NCBI RefSeq assembly: GCF_001279695.1
Contig: NZ_LGDD01000268.1
Coordinates: forward strand, 1-64,000
Source of the DNA: Streptomyces sp. WM6378
GTDB lineage: Bacteria; Actinomycetota; Actinomycetes; Streptomycetales; Streptomycetaceae
Length of the DNA: 64,000 nt
Direction of reading: 5' to 3'
The position numbers and the translations under genes are program-made. The number at the start of each line of letters is the position of its first letter. Position 1 is the first letter of the stretch. Under the pieces are notes generated by a model. The model did no database searches. It was not told where the DNA came from and saw nothing but the letters and a program-made list of their open reading frames with translations. Of this stretch, positions 35,112 through 44,457 are shown one piece after another.

Positions 35112-35822
35112 ATGGACATAGAGCGACCGGATCAACACAATCAGCCGACACCGGTGGAACTGGCCGTCACCGAGCGGACCCGGCACCGGCGGCTGCGTGA
35201 CCAGGGCAGTACCCGGGTCGCGGATCTCGACGCGATCCTGAGGGCCGGGTTCGTGTGCCACCTCGGGGTCGTCGTCGACGGCACGCCCATGGTGGTGCCC
35301 ACGGCGTACGGCGTGGACTTCGAGAGCCGGACGCTGTTCGTGCACGGCTCGGTCGCCAGCCGCAGCATCGTTCAGGCGCCGGCGGCGACGGTCTGCGTGA
35401 GCGTCACGCACATCGACGGGCTCGTGCTCGCCCGCTCGGTCTTCGAGCACGGGGTGAACTACCGCAGCGCGATGGTCTACGCCGTGCCCCGGCTCATCAC
35501 CGGCGGGGACGAGCTCCTGCACGGGCTCAGGGTCGTCACCGAGCACTGCGCGCCGGGCCAGTGGGACTACGCGCGGCGGCCCAACTCCCGTGAACTGGCG
35601 GCCACTTCACTGCTCGCCCTTTCCCTGGAGGAGGCGTCCGTGAAGGTGGCCGCGGGCCCGCCCGACGACGGGGACGGGCCCGACGCGGAACTCGGCCTGT
35701 GGGCCGGGGTGGTGCCGCTGCGGAGCTACTTCGGGGCGCCCGAGGCCGATCCCGCGCTTCCCGTCGGCATCGCCGTGCCCGACCATGTCGCGGCTCTGGG
35801 CGACGGCAGCCCGGGGAGCTGA
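35112..35822 (+). CDS. Pyridoxamine 5'-phosphate oxidase-family flavin-binding protein
   Basis: A 236-aa split-barrel protein of the Pyridox_ox_2/NimA-like group. After a short N-terminus comes RVADLDAILRAGFVCHLGVV, then DGTPMVVPTAYGVDFESRTL and VHGSVASRSIV, the usual flavin-binding core. Members bind FMN or F420 and reduce small molecules. The ATG at 35112 has AGGAAA directly upstream. Its 3' end overlaps the convergent GT87-PAP2 gene by 97 nt. Role unknown. Confidence 0.85.
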   Translation: MDIERPDQHNQPTPVELAVTERTRHRRLRDQGSTRVADLDAILRAGFVCHLGVVVDGTPMVVPTAYGVDFESRTLFVHGSVASRSIVQAPAATVCVSVTHIDGLVLARSVFEHGVNYRSAMVYAVPRLITGGDELLHGLRVVTEHCAPGQWDYARRPNSRELAATSLLALSLEEASVKVAAGPPDDGDGPDAELGLWAGVVPLRSYFGAPEADPALPVGIAVPDHVAALGDGSPGS

Positions 35823-37786
35823 ATGCGGCGCGGGCCTGCGAGGACGTACACGAGCCCGAAGCCGGCCGCGACGACCGCCGCGCCGCCGACCGCGTCGAGC
35901 ACCCAGTGGTTGGCGGTGGCGAGGATCGCGCAGACCGTGAACAGCGGGTGCAGCACGCCGAGCAGCTTCATCCACGGCTTGGGCGCGCACAGCACGATGA
36001 CGACGCCGCACCACAGCGCCCAGCCGAAGTGCAGCGAGGGCATCGCCGCGTACTGGTTCGTCACGTCCGTCATCACGCCGTAGTCGGGCTTGCCGAAGTC
36101 CTGCGGGCCGTGCACCGTGTCGACGAAGCCGAGGCCCGGCATCAGGCGCGGCGGGGCGAGCGGGAAGAACCAGAAGCCGACCAGGCCGAGCAGCGTGGCG
36201 AAGCCGAGCGCGGCGCGGGCCCAGCGGTAGTCGGCGGGGCGGCGCACGTACAGCACCGCGAGGATGGCCAGCGGGATCACGAAGTGGAACGACTCGTAGT
36301 AGAAGTCGAAGAAGTTCTTCAGCCAACTCGCTTGCCGTAAGCCCGAGTTGGCCCAGTGCTCGATGTTGATGCCCAGGGTGCGTTCCAGGCGTACGACCGC
36401 GTGGCCGTGGGCCTCGGCGGTCGCGCGGCTGCCGTCGACGGCGGACCTGATGGACGAGTAGCCGGAGTAGCCGACCCGGATCACCACGAGTTCGAGGATC
36501 AGGTTGGGGCGGGTCAGCGCGCGGTGCCAGAACGGCAGCAGCGGGAGCCGCGCCCAGCGGGCCGGGACGGGCCTCACGTACGTCGCGGGGACCGGGGTGC
36601 GGAAGCGCTCGTCGGCGCGCGGCACGAACGGCACCGCGCAGGCCGCGGCGAGCGCGACGATGAGCAGCAGGTTGTCGCGCAGCGGCTGGAGGACCGTCAT
36701 GTACGGCAGGATCACGTCGGCGGGCAGCGTCAGGGTGAGGATCACCAGGGCGGGCCAGACCTTGCGGTCGGCGGCCCGGCGCCCGGCCCGGCCGACGGCG
36801 GCGAGCAGCACCCAGAGGAGCTGGTGCTGCCAGGCGGTCGGCGAGACGGCGACGGCGACGCAGCCGGTGAGGGCGACGGCGAGCAGGAGCTGGCCGTCGC
36901 GCGCGTAGCGGACCGCGCGGCGCACGCCGAGCGTGATCACGGCCGCGGCGAGGGCGAGGAAGAGGACGATCTCCAGCGGGCCGTGCACGCCGAGGCGCAG
37001 GAGCGCCCCGTGCAGCGACTGGTTGGCGAGGCTGTCGGCCGGGCCGCCGAGCCCGGCCCCGGCCACGTGGTGCACCCAGTACGTCCACGAGTCGTGCGCG
37101 AGGGCGGCCCAGGCGAGCGCGGTGGCGGCGGCGAAGGCGGCGAGGGTGGCGGCGCCCGCGCGCCTGCGGCCGGTCAGCCAGAGCAGCGGGACGAAGAGCA
37201 GCACCGTGGGCTGGAGGGCGGCGGCGAGGCCGACGAGCACTCCGCAGAAGCGTTCGCCGCGTACGACGAACAGGCCGAGCAGCACGAGCAGGACCGGGAT
37301 GATGCCGGTCTGGCCGAGGTGGAAGGCGTTGCGCACCGGCAGCGACACCATGAGCAGGCTGACCGTGACGGGCGCGGCGAGCAGCGAGCTGCGGCGCGGG
37401 ACCGGGCCGGGCAGGGCGCGGGCCACGACCAGGCCGAGGACGACGACGAGCAGCAGCGTGCCGAACGTCCAGCCGACGCCGAGCGCCTGCTCGGCGGCGT
37501 GCGCGAGCGGCTTGAGCACGAGTCCGGCGAAGGGCGTGCCGGTGAAGTGATCGGTGCCGGCTCCGTAGAGGGAGCCCTTCGCCTGGAGGGCGCCGCCCGC
37601 GCGGGTCCAGGTCTCCAGGTCGGTCAGCCGTTCGCCGGGTGACCGGCTCAGTACGGCGGCGATCTGTCTTGCCGCGAGCACACCCGCGAGGAGCCACAGG
37701 ACCACGCGGGCCGTTCGGATTCCCGGGTCCACCGTGCCGGTGTCCACCGCGCTGTCACGTCCGCCGCCGTGCTCCGCATTCGCCAC
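35726..37786 (-). CDS. Integral membrane GT87-like glycosyltransferase fused to a PAP2-type phosphatase domain
   Basis: A 686-aa protein with two parts. The N-terminal half (about 1-400) has ten or so helices and the GT87/DUF2029 style of polyprenol-linked mannosyltransferases. The C-terminal half (about 440-670) is a PAP2 domain: RWARAALGFATLLGLVGFWF, then AAMPSLHFGWALW (SxxH-type motif) and ATANHWVLDAVGG with the last His and Asp. One part could transfer a sugar from a polyprenyl donor and the other remove phosphate from a lipid carrier. The GTG at 37786 has GAGG upstream; an in-frame ATG lies at 37837. Confidence 0.82.
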   Translation of the reverse strand: MANAEHGGGRDSAVDTGTVDPGIRTARVVLWLLAGVLAARQIAAVLSRSPGERLTDLETWTRAGGALQAKGSLYGAGTDHFTGTPFAGLVLKPLAHAAEQALGVGWTFGTLLLVVVLGLVVARALPGPVPRRSSLLAAPVTVSLLMVSLPVRNAFHLGQTGIIPVLLVLLGLFVVRGERFCGVLVGLAAALQPTVLLFVPLLWLTGRRRAGAATLAAFAAATALAWAALAHDSWTYWVHHVAGAGLGGPADSLANQSLHGALLRLGVHGPLEIVLFLALAAAVITLGVRRAVRYARDGQLLLAVALTGCVAVAVSPTAWQHQLLWVLLAAVGRAGRRAADRKVWPALVILTLTLPADVILPYMTVLQPLRDNLLLIVALAAACAVPFVPRADERFRTPVPATYVRPVPARWARLPLLPFWHRALTRPNLILELVVIRVGYSGYSSIRSAVDGSRATAEAHGHAVVRLERTLGINIEHWANSGLRQASWLKNFFDFYYESFHFVIPLAILAVLYVRRPADYRWARAALGFATLLGLVGFWFFPLAPPRLMPGLGFVDTVHGPQDFGKPDYGVMTDVTNQYAAMPSLHFGWALWCGVVIVLCAPKPWMKLLGVLHPLFTVCAILATANHWVLDAVGGAAVVAAGFGLVYVLAGPRRIQLPGLPSPRAATWSGTAMPTGSAGSASGAPK

Positions 37787-37979
37787 GCCCCGCCGAACCT
37801 CCCACCGAACCGTTGGGTTGTTTCCCCACCTTGGCACCGCCCGGGAATGAAGACTCCGTCAACCGCCTCTTCGCCTGACTGTCACGCGGATGTGGCCGGA
37901 ACGGGCAACGTACCGGAACCGAAGACCCCGCAACGCCGTCGTAGCTCCCGTCGATCGATCAACACGGGGGTACGCGGAG

Positions 37980-39068
37980 ATGCGGGACGGCCACAGACAC
38001 TGGCGGCGGGCGCTGCTGGTGGCATTGGCGCTGGTGGCACTGCAATTGGGCTCGCTGGTGGCGCCCGCGTACGCCTGTGGCTGCGGGGCGATGGTGCCGC
38101 AGAGCGGGCGGCAGTTGAGCGTGAAGCAGGAGACGTCGGCGGTGCGCTGGGACGGGCACACCGAGCAGATCGTCATGCGGCTCACCGTCGACGGGAACGC
38201 GCCGAAGGCGGCGTGGATCATGCCGGTGCCGAGCCGGGCGACGGTGAAGCTCGGCGACCGCCACCTCTTCGATCAGCTGGAGGAGCTCTCGGAGCCGGTG
38301 CACCGCACCCGCTCGCACTTCTGGCCCAGGGACGGCGACTGGCCGTTCGCCAAGACCCGCAGCGTGGGCGACGGAGCCCCGAACGCGGCGGCGAAGCCTC
38401 CCGTCGAAGTGGTCGGCAGGGAGCGCCTCGGCCCGTTCGACGTGGCCCGCCTCACCGCCACCGATCCGACGGCCCTGCGCGACTGGCTGACCCGCAACGG
38501 CTTCCAGCTCCCGCCCGCGCTGGCCACCGAGTTGCGCCCGTACGTCGAGCAGAAGTGGGAGTACGTGGCGATCCGCCTGGCCCCCGACCAGCCGGGCCAG
38601 ACCCTGGGCGGCCCCCTGGACCCCCTGAGCCTCACCTTCACCAGCGACCACCTGGTCTACCCGATGCGCCTGTCCCGCCTGGCGAAGACCCCGCAGACCC
38701 TGAACCTGTACGTACTGGCGGCCCACCGCATGGAAACGGCGTCACCGATCGGCGGCGCCGCCCCGGAGACCCTGTTCGCCGGCCGGATCGAGCACCCCTC
38801 GGGCTCCCTGGCCGACCTGGTGGGCCGCACCAACCCGGTCTACCTGACGACGCTGACCCAGTACTTCCCGCACCCGCCCGAAATCACCGGCGACCACGAG
38901 CTGAGGGCAGCACCGGACGACACTCCCTTCCAACGGGCTTGGTACACCGATGAGTTGACGACGGTGGGCGGGGTACCGGCTTGGCTTTTGACGGCGGGGG
39001 GTGTGCTGGCGGCGCTGGGGGCCGGGGGTGGCCTCACGATTCGGGCGCGGAGGACTGCCAGGCGGTGA
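37980..39068 (+). CDS. DUF2330 secreted membrane-anchored protein
   Basis: A 362-aa protein. The signal peptide is about 1-32, ending in the Cys-rich AYACGCGAMVP, which is the usual start of mature DUF2330 proteins. A beta-rich domain follows to about 325, and a C-terminal hydrophobic helix and RRTARR end the protein. The function of the family is not known. The 3' end overlaps the serpin gene by 35 nt convergently. Confidence 0.85.
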   Translation: MRDGHRHWRRALLVALALVALQLGSLVAPAYACGCGAMVPQSGRQLSVKQETSAVRWDGHTEQIVMRLTVDGNAPKAAWIMPVPSRATVKLGDRHLFDQLEELSEPVHRTRSHFWPRDGDWPFAKTRSVGDGAPNAAAKPPVEVVGRERLGPFDVARLTATDPTALRDWLTRNGFQLPPALATELRPYVEQKWEYVAIRLAPDQPGQTLGGPLDPLSLTFTSDHLVYPMRLSRLAKTPQTLNLYVLAAHRMETASPIGGAAPETLFAGRIEHPSGSLADLVGRTNPVYLTTLTQYFPHPPEITGDHELRAAPDDTPFQRAWYTDELTTVGGVPAWLLTAGGVLAALGAGGGLTIRARRTARR

Positions 39069-40125
39069 AGAGGGGGACCTCGCCGGTGGCATCGAGGACG
39101 ACGATCCCGAAGGGGCGGTCGAAGGCGATCCGCTCGATGCGGCGGGGCTCCTCGTCCGCCCCCATCCAGTCCATGGCGGCGACCGTGACCGCGGCGGCCT
39201 CGATGCCCTCCTCGGCGACCTTGACGACGGCCTCCTGCACCACCTGGCCGACCCGCAACGGCTCGGGCGACATCCCGGAGAAGTCGGCCAGTTCGTCGTC
39301 GGTCGCGAACTCCACGCCCAGGGCGGTCAATTGGCGGACGACGTCCAGACGCGTGCGCAGGTCGAGGCGGGGCAGGGCGAGGCGTATCTCGTCGGCGCCC
39401 AGGGGTTCGCGCTCCTCGGCCCACCCGGCGGGCAGCACATCGCGGGCTTCGACGCCGGGCGGCCCGAGCAGGAACCGCACCCGGGCGCCGGTTCGTACGC
39501 CGGTCCCTGCGGTGCGCAGTTCGACGACGCGTACGCCGCCCGGCGCCCGCCATGCGTCCGCCGGCTCGACCGCGCCGTGCATGGTCGCCACCTCGTGTTC
39601 GACACCCCGGGCATCGGTGAACGGGCACGGCCGCGTGCTCCACGCCAGGAACGGCCGCTCCCAACGCGCCTTCAGCGCGAGGACGTTGACAACGGCGAGG
39701 GCGGTATCCGCGTCGAGCGTGACGGGCAGGGCCTCGATGAGCCCGCCGGTCGCCTCCCGTACCCAGGCGTCGCACTCCCGCTGGTCCGGGACGCGGCCGA
39801 AGACGATGCCGGGCAGCGACTCCCGGTAGGCGCGGTACAGCGGCACACGGGCCCACGCCCGGGTCGCCACGACGAGCGCGTCCGTGGCCGCGAGATACCG
39901 GGCGGAGGCGGTGACCGCGTCGGCGGCCTCGTCCCCGGCGACGCCGAGCAGCGCACGGAGTTCGTCCGCGGTCTCGGTGCGCGCGCCGGCCGCGACCACA
40001 CCGAGGGCGAGCCACAGACCGGCGGGCGAGCACACGAAGTCTCCCTCGCGGAGGTGAGGCAACCAGCACCCTGCCAGCTCGCGTACGGCCGCTCCGTGCC
40101 TGGTCAGCCCTTCAACGCCGGTCAA
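39034..40125 (-). CDS. Serpin-family protease inhibitor
   Basis: A 363-aa serpin, cytoplasmic as no signal peptide is seen. The serpin fold shows in FVCSPAGLWLALGVVAAGAR, VVNVLALKARWERPF, and the C-terminal AFDRPFGIVVLDATGEVPLF. The hinge before the reactive loop is VVKVAEEGIEAAAV, with the small residues needed for loop insertion, so it may be inhibitory. The predicted loop lies around VAAMDWMGADEEPRR. I chose the TTG at 40125 since GGGAGG lies 5 nt upstream and no ATG or GTG is in frame nearby. It is divergent from the monooxygenase gene. Confidence 0.85.
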   Translation of the reverse strand: MTGVEGLTRHGAAVRELAGCWLPHLREGDFVCSPAGLWLALGVVAAGARTETADELRALLGVAGDEAADAVTASARYLAATDALVVATRAWARVPLYRAYRESLPGIVFGRVPDQRECDAWVREATGGLIEALPVTLDADTALAVVNVLALKARWERPFLAWSTRPCPFTDARGVEHEVATMHGAVEPADAWRAPGGVRVVELRTAGTGVRTGARVRFLLGPPGVEARDVLPAGWAEEREPLGADEIRLALPRLDLRTRLDVVRQLTALGVEFATDDELADFSGMSPEPLRVGQVVQEAVVKVAEEGIEAAAVTVAAMDWMGADEEPRRIERIAFDRPFGIVVLDATGEVPLFTAWQSSAPES

Positions 40126-40239
40126 CTCAACCTCCCGTGTCGCCCCGCCGCACCCAAAGGGAAGCTGTGTAGCACACTGATCGCACAAGGACGAGGCGAA
40201 GGCCCCCGCCCCCGGCGGCCTTCTGACGAGAGGTGTCGC

Positions 40240-40569
40240 GTGCCCAGCGTCGTAAAGATCAACGTACTGACCGTGCCGGAAGAGCAGCGGGAGGTGCTGG
40301 AGAAGCGGTTCGCCTCTCGGGCCGGGTCGGTGGAGAACTCGGACGGGTTCGAGTGGTTCGAGCTGCTTCGGCCGGCCGAGGGCACCGACCAGTACCTCGT
40401 CTACACCCGCTGGCGCAGCGAGGAGGACTTCCAGAACTGGATGGCCACCTCCATGCGGGGCGCGCACGGCGGCGCCCAGGGCGAGGGCGGCGAGCGGCCC
40501 AAGCCCGCCGCCTCCGGATCCGAGCTGTGGTCCTTCGAGGTCGTGCAGCAGGCCGCGCCCAAGGCCTGA
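40240..40569 (+). CDS. Antibiotic biosynthesis monooxygenase-domain protein
   Basis: A 109-aa dimeric ferredoxin-like-fold protein (ABM domain). It shows VVKINVLTVPEEQREVLEKR, then GFEWFELLRPAEGTDQYLVY and TRWRSEEDFQNWM, the pattern of IsdG/HmoA-type haem monooxygenases and quinone oxygenases. The catalytic Asn and His cannot be placed with certainty. The GTG at 40240 has GAGAGG upstream. Confidence 0.85.
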   Translation: MPSVVKINVLTVPEEQREVLEKRFASRAGSVENSDGFEWFELLRPAEGTDQYLVYTRWRSEEDFQNWMATSMRGAHGGAQGEGGERPKPAASGSELWSFEVVQQAAPKA

Positions 40570-40629
40570 AGCCCGGCGGCCCGCTTAATTCGGTGGCCAA
40601 GGCCGCCGCACCCGGGATAGGTAGTGGCC

Positions 40630-41133
40630 ATGAGTTGGATCATGGCTACCGAGCGGCCCGACACCCCCGACGCGAGCCTGCTGCGGCGCGACTACTACGA
40701 CGAGGTGGCGAGCCGGTGGTACGGCCGGCCCGCCACCGTCGAGGAGATCGAGCAGGGGCTCACCGATGACGGGGCCGATCAACTGCGGCCGCCCACCGGG
40801 GACTTCGTGGTCGGGCGGTACGAGGGGCGGCCTGCGGCGTGCGGGGGTGTGCTGCTCTGTGGCGAGGCGCCCGTCATCGACGGGACCGCCCCGGCCACGG
40901 CCGAGCTCACCCGCGTGTTCGTCCGCCCCTTCGCGCGCGGCACCGGCGGCGGCGCGGCGCTGCTCTCCGCCCTTGAGGACGCGGCCCGCCGCCTCGGCGC
41001 CCGGCGGCTCGCCCTCGACACCCGGCACGACCTCGTCGAGGCCCGCGGGCTCTACGCCAAGCACGGCTATCGCGAGGTGGCCGCGTACAGCGAGGGCCCG
41101 TACAGCGAGCGGTGGTTCGCGAAGGAGCTGTGA
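40630..41133 (+). CDS. GNAT-family N-acetyltransferase
   Basis: A 167-aa acetyltransferase. The acetyl-CoA loop is VRPFARGTGGGAALLSAL (RxxGxG type), preceded by the strand AELTRVFV and followed by RLALDTRHDLVEARGLYAKH and GYREV. The N-terminal part is less clear. The ATG at 40630 has AGG 8 nt upstream; a GTG at 40624 is also possible. Substrate unknown. The next gene runs the opposite way. Confidence 0.87.
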   Translation: MSWIMATERPDTPDASLLRRDYYDEVASRWYGRPATVEEIEQGLTDDGADQLRPPTGDFVVGRYEGRPAACGGVLLCGEAPVIDGTAPATAELTRVFVRPFARGTGGGAALLSALEDAARRLGARRLALDTRHDLVEARGLYAKHGYREVAAYSEGPYSERWFAKEL

Positions 41134-41155
41134 GCCCACCGTCGCCCCCGCGGGC

Positions 41156-43198
41156 TCACGCCGCGTGGTCCCTCGGAGCCGGGGGCCCCGTGGGCTGTTC
41201 CCCGTCCGAGCCCGACAGCTCCGACGACAGTTCCGCCACCAGCTTCTCCAGGTCCCTGGGGCGGTTCGGGCCCCACCAGTCGCCGAGCAGTTCGGCGAAG
41301 GACTCCTCCCGCGCCGTCGCCAGGCGGAGCGCGACCTCGTGGCCCTGGTCCGTGAGGACCAGCGGCATGCCGTCCCGCCGGGCGAGCCCGCGCTCCTCGA
41401 CCTGGCGGGCCGCCTCGGTGATCACGTGCAGCGGAACGGTGACGCGCTCGGCGAGCACCCCGGGGTCGGCGGACCCGTACTTCTTGATGCGCAGGAGCAG
41501 CCAGCTCGCGGCCGGGAGGAGGTCCAGGTCCGCCTTGGCCGTGATCGTCTCGTAGATCTTGCGGCGGCCCTCGCGCGTGCCCAGGGCCGAGAGGGCCCGC
41601 GCGCACTCGTCGTACGACGACCGCTGGACGGGGTTCGAGGCGAGGGTCTCGCTGGTGTCGGGCGCGGTGACCGCACCCCGCAGCTTGTCCTCCTTCAGGA
41701 ACCACGCCGTCACGAAGGCGATGAGGACGACCGGCGCCGCGTACAGGAAGACGTCGGTGATTGAGGACGCGTACGCGTGCAGCACGGGCTGCCGTGCGGT
41801 GGGCGGGAGTTGGCCGATCGCGCGGGGGTCGGCGGCGATGGTGCCGGGGCCGACGCCGGGCGGCAGCTGCTGTCCGGCCAGCGCGTCGGCGAGCTTGCCG
41901 GTGAGCCGGTTGGTGAAGATCGTGCCGAAGATGGCGACGCCGAACGAGGCTCCGATGGAGCGGAAGAAGGTGGCGCCGGAGGTCGCGACGCCCAGGTCCG
42001 CGTAGTCGACCGCGTTCTGGACGACCAGGACGAGGACCTGCATGACCAGGCCGAGGCCCGCGCCGAAGACGAAGAAGTAGACGCTCATCTCCCAGGTGGG
42101 GCTCGTCTCGGTGAGCCGGTGCAGGAGCAGCAGGCCGATCGTCGTGACGCCCGTACCCGCGATGGGGAACACCTTCCAGCGGCCCGTGCGCGACACGATC
42201 TGGCCGGACGCCGTCGAGGTCAGCAGCATGCCGAGGACCATCGGCAGCATGTGCACGCCGGACATCGTCGGCGAGATGCCCTGTACGACCTGGAGGAACG
42301 TCGGCAGGTACGTCATCGCGCCGAACATCGCGAAGCCCACGATGAAGCTGATGACCGCGACGAGGGTGAAGGTGCGGATCCGGAACAGCTTCAGCGGAAG
42401 CACCGGCTCGACCGCCTTGCGCTCGACGGCTATGAAGGCCGCGAGCAGCACCACGCCGAGCACCGCGAGCCCGATGATCTGCGCCGATCCCCAGGCCCAG
42501 GTCGTACCGCCGAGGGACGCGACCAGGACCAGGCAGGTGGCGACGGAGGCGATGAGGAAGGTGCCCAGGTAGTCGATGGTGTGCCGGGTTCCGCGCGCCG
42601 GGATGTGCAGCACGGCGGCGATGACGAGGAGGGCGATCGCCCCGATGGGCAGGTTGATGTAGAACACCCAGCGCCAGCTGAGCTGTTCGGTGAAGAACCC
42701 GCCGAGCAGCGGGCCGAGCACGCTGGTCGCGCCGAAGACCGCGCCGAACAGGCCCTGGTACTTGCCGCGTTCGCGCGGCGAGACGATGTCGCCGACGATC
42801 GCCATGGACAGCACCATCAGGCCGCCGCCACCGAGCCCCTGGAGCGCACGGAAGCCGATCAGCTCCCCCATGTTCTGCGCCAGGCCGCACAGCGCCGAGC
42901 CGATGAGGAAGATGACGATCGCGCCCTGGAACAGCTTCTTGCGGCCGTACTGGTCGCCGAGCTTGCCCCAGAGCGGTGTCGCGGCGGTCGCGGCCAGCAT
43001 GTAGGCCGTGACGACCCACGACAGGTGCTCCATTCCGCCCAGGTCGCTGACGATGGTCGGCAGCGCGGTCGAGACGATGGTCTGGTCGAGCGCGGCGATC
43101 AGCATGCCGAGCAGCAGCGCGCCGATGGCGACCCGTACGGTCCGCCGATCCTGCCCCGCGCCGGGGGCGACGGTGGCGGGAGCGATTCCCTGAGCCAT
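41156..43198 (-). CDS. DHA2-type MFS drug exporter with C-terminal winged-helix-like domain
   Basis: A 680-aa protein. The first about 520 residues have 14 membrane helices and the motifs LDQTIVSTALPTIVSDL, LWGKLGDQYGRKKLF (motif A) and LQGLGGGGLMVLSMAIVGDI, typical of EmrB/QacA pumps. The last 160 residues are soluble: SYDECARALSALGTREGRRK, LLRIKKYGSADPGVL, and RQVEERGLARRDGMPLVLTD, which reads like a MarR-type winged helix. The pump may thus carry its own regulatory or ligand-sensing tail. It exports hydrophobic drugs with protons. The ATG at 43198 is preceded by GGGACG. Confidence 0.88.
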   Translation of the reverse strand: MAQGIAPATVAPGAGQDRRTVRVAIGALLLGMLIAALDQTIVSTALPTIVSDLGGMEHLSWVVTAYMLAATAATPLWGKLGDQYGRKKLFQGAIVIFLIGSALCGLAQNMGELIGFRALQGLGGGGLMVLSMAIVGDIVSPRERGKYQGLFGAVFGATSVLGPLLGGFFTEQLSWRWVFYINLPIGAIALLVIAAVLHIPARGTRHTIDYLGTFLIASVATCLVLVASLGGTTWAWGSAQIIGLAVLGVVLLAAFIAVERKAVEPVLPLKLFRIRTFTLVAVISFIVGFAMFGAMTYLPTFLQVVQGISPTMSGVHMLPMVLGMLLTSTASGQIVSRTGRWKVFPIAGTGVTTIGLLLLHRLTETSPTWEMSVYFFVFGAGLGLVMQVLVLVVQNAVDYADLGVATSGATFFRSIGASFGVAIFGTIFTNRLTGKLADALAGQQLPPGVGPGTIAADPRAIGQLPPTARQPVLHAYASSITDVFLYAAPVVLIAFVTAWFLKEDKLRGAVTAPDTSETLASNPVQRSSYDECARALSALGTREGRRKIYETITAKADLDLLPAASWLLLRIKKYGSADPGVLAERVTVPLHVITEAARQVEERGLARRDGMPLVLTDQGHEVALRLATAREESFAELLGDWWGPNRPRDLEKLVAELSSELSGSDGEQPTGPPAPRDHAA

Positions 43199-43349
43199 GG
43201 CCACGTCCCATCCGTGTGTGTGCTCCGACTCGCTCCCACCATCTTGATCGGAATGTACGGAAATGGCCTGCCGGAGTCGTCCGCGCACCCTGAGTGCCCG
43301 CGGGCCGCCGGGCATAATCGCTCGCAGTCCATGGGGAGGGGACCCGACG

Positions 43350-44237
43350 ATGACCGGACACGGCTGTCCTGAATGCGGTGCGGAACGCGGGGTGGACGGC
43401 AGACCCGGCTGCGCCTGCGCCGAGCGCGCCGCCGAGACCCTGCACGCGGAACGCGCCGCCGAGGCCGCCGCAGCGGAGGACTTCGACCCGCTGCGGATCC
43501 GGCCGTACGTGATGCTGCCGAACTCCGCGGACGGACCGCCCCACGCCCCCGAGGCCGTCTCCGAGCAGACCATGCGGCTCGGGGCGGTCCCGGCGGAGGA
43601 AGCCCCGGCCGCGGATCCGGAGCCCCCGGGCCCCGCGCAGGCGCCTCGCAAACGGCGCCGCCTCGCCGCGCTGGCCATCGGCGCCGCTGCCGCGGTCGTC
43701 ATCGGTACGGCGGCGTTCGCGAGCACCCTGTTCGCGGGGGACGCGACGCCGAAGCAGGCGCTGCCCGACGTCGCGGACAGCGGCGTCCCGTACAGCGGCA
43801 CCGACAGCGCTTCCGCCGAGGCCCCCTCGGCCGTTCCTTCCCGTACGAGGAAGGCGGCCCCGAGCCGTTCCCCCTCCGCACGGCCCTCGCCGACGCCGTC
43901 CGCGTCCAAGCCGGCGCCGCCGGCCCCGCCGAAGCCCGCGCCCACTCCCTCGGCTCCCGCATCCGGGCAGCCCTCGAACTCCCCCGACGGCCATCCGCTC
44001 GCGCCGCCGCCGAGCACGACGCTGCGGCGCGGCGACAGCGGGCCTGCGGTGCTCGAACTCCAGGAAAGACTGGGCCAGTTGGGGCTCTACACCGGCACCC
44101 CGGACGGCGGCTTCGGGTCCCGTACGGAGCGTGCGGTGCGCGACTTCCAGTCGTACACGGGCGTCGACGGCGACCCCGCCGGCGTCTACGGCCCGGCGAC
44201 CCGCCGCGCCCTGGAGTCGATGACGGACCGGCCGTAG
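43350..44237 (+). CDS. Membrane-anchored peptidoglycan-binding protein
   Basis: A 295-aa protein. It begins with a Cys-rich zinc-ribbon-like knuckle CPECGAERG with a later CACAE, then an acidic spacer. One membrane helix lies at about 110-130 after RKRRR, and a long Pro/Ser/Ala linker follows. The C-terminal peptidoglycan-binding domain 1 reads GDSGPAVLELQERLGQLGLY and YGPATRRALESM. The knuckle would face the cytoplasm and the binding domain the wall. The ATG is at 43350. Confidence 0.85.
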   Translation: MTGHGCPECGAERGVDGRPGCACAERAAETLHAERAAEAAAAEDFDPLRIRPYVMLPNSADGPPHAPEAVSEQTMRLGAVPAEEAPAADPEPPGPAQAPRKRRRLAALAIGAAAAVVIGTAAFASTLFAGDATPKQALPDVADSGVPYSGTDSASAEAPSAVPSRTRKAAPSRSPSARPSPTPSASKPAPPAPPKPAPTPSAPASGQPSNSPDGHPLAPPPSTTLRRGDSGPAVLELQERLGQLGLYTGTPDGGFGSRTERAVRDFQSYTGVDGDPAGVYGPATRRALESMTDRP

Positions 44238-44371
44238 GCGGCTTCCGCTCCCGGCCGGGGGAACGGTCACCCCGAACGCCTCGCGCCGGCCCCCGACCGA
44301 CCCCCGCCCGGGCGACAAAAGGGGGCCGGGTGGCACAACCCCCTCCGCGTTTTGTATCGTGGTGGAACAAA

Positions 44372-44413
44372 GTGATCCCTGCCTGTACTCCCTGACCGGC
44401 GGGCGGGGATCAC
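44372..44413. other. Inverted repeat before the HAD phosphatase gene
   Basis: GTGATCCCTGCC (44372-44383) pairs with GGCGGGGATCAC (44402-44413), 12 bp with one G:U-type pair, 18-base loop. It lies 45 bp before the ATG and could be a leader hairpin or an operator. Confidence 0.5.
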
Positions 44414-44457
44414 CTTTGTGTTTCTGTGCCCCCGCTCCCGCGCCCTGGAGTCCGCCG

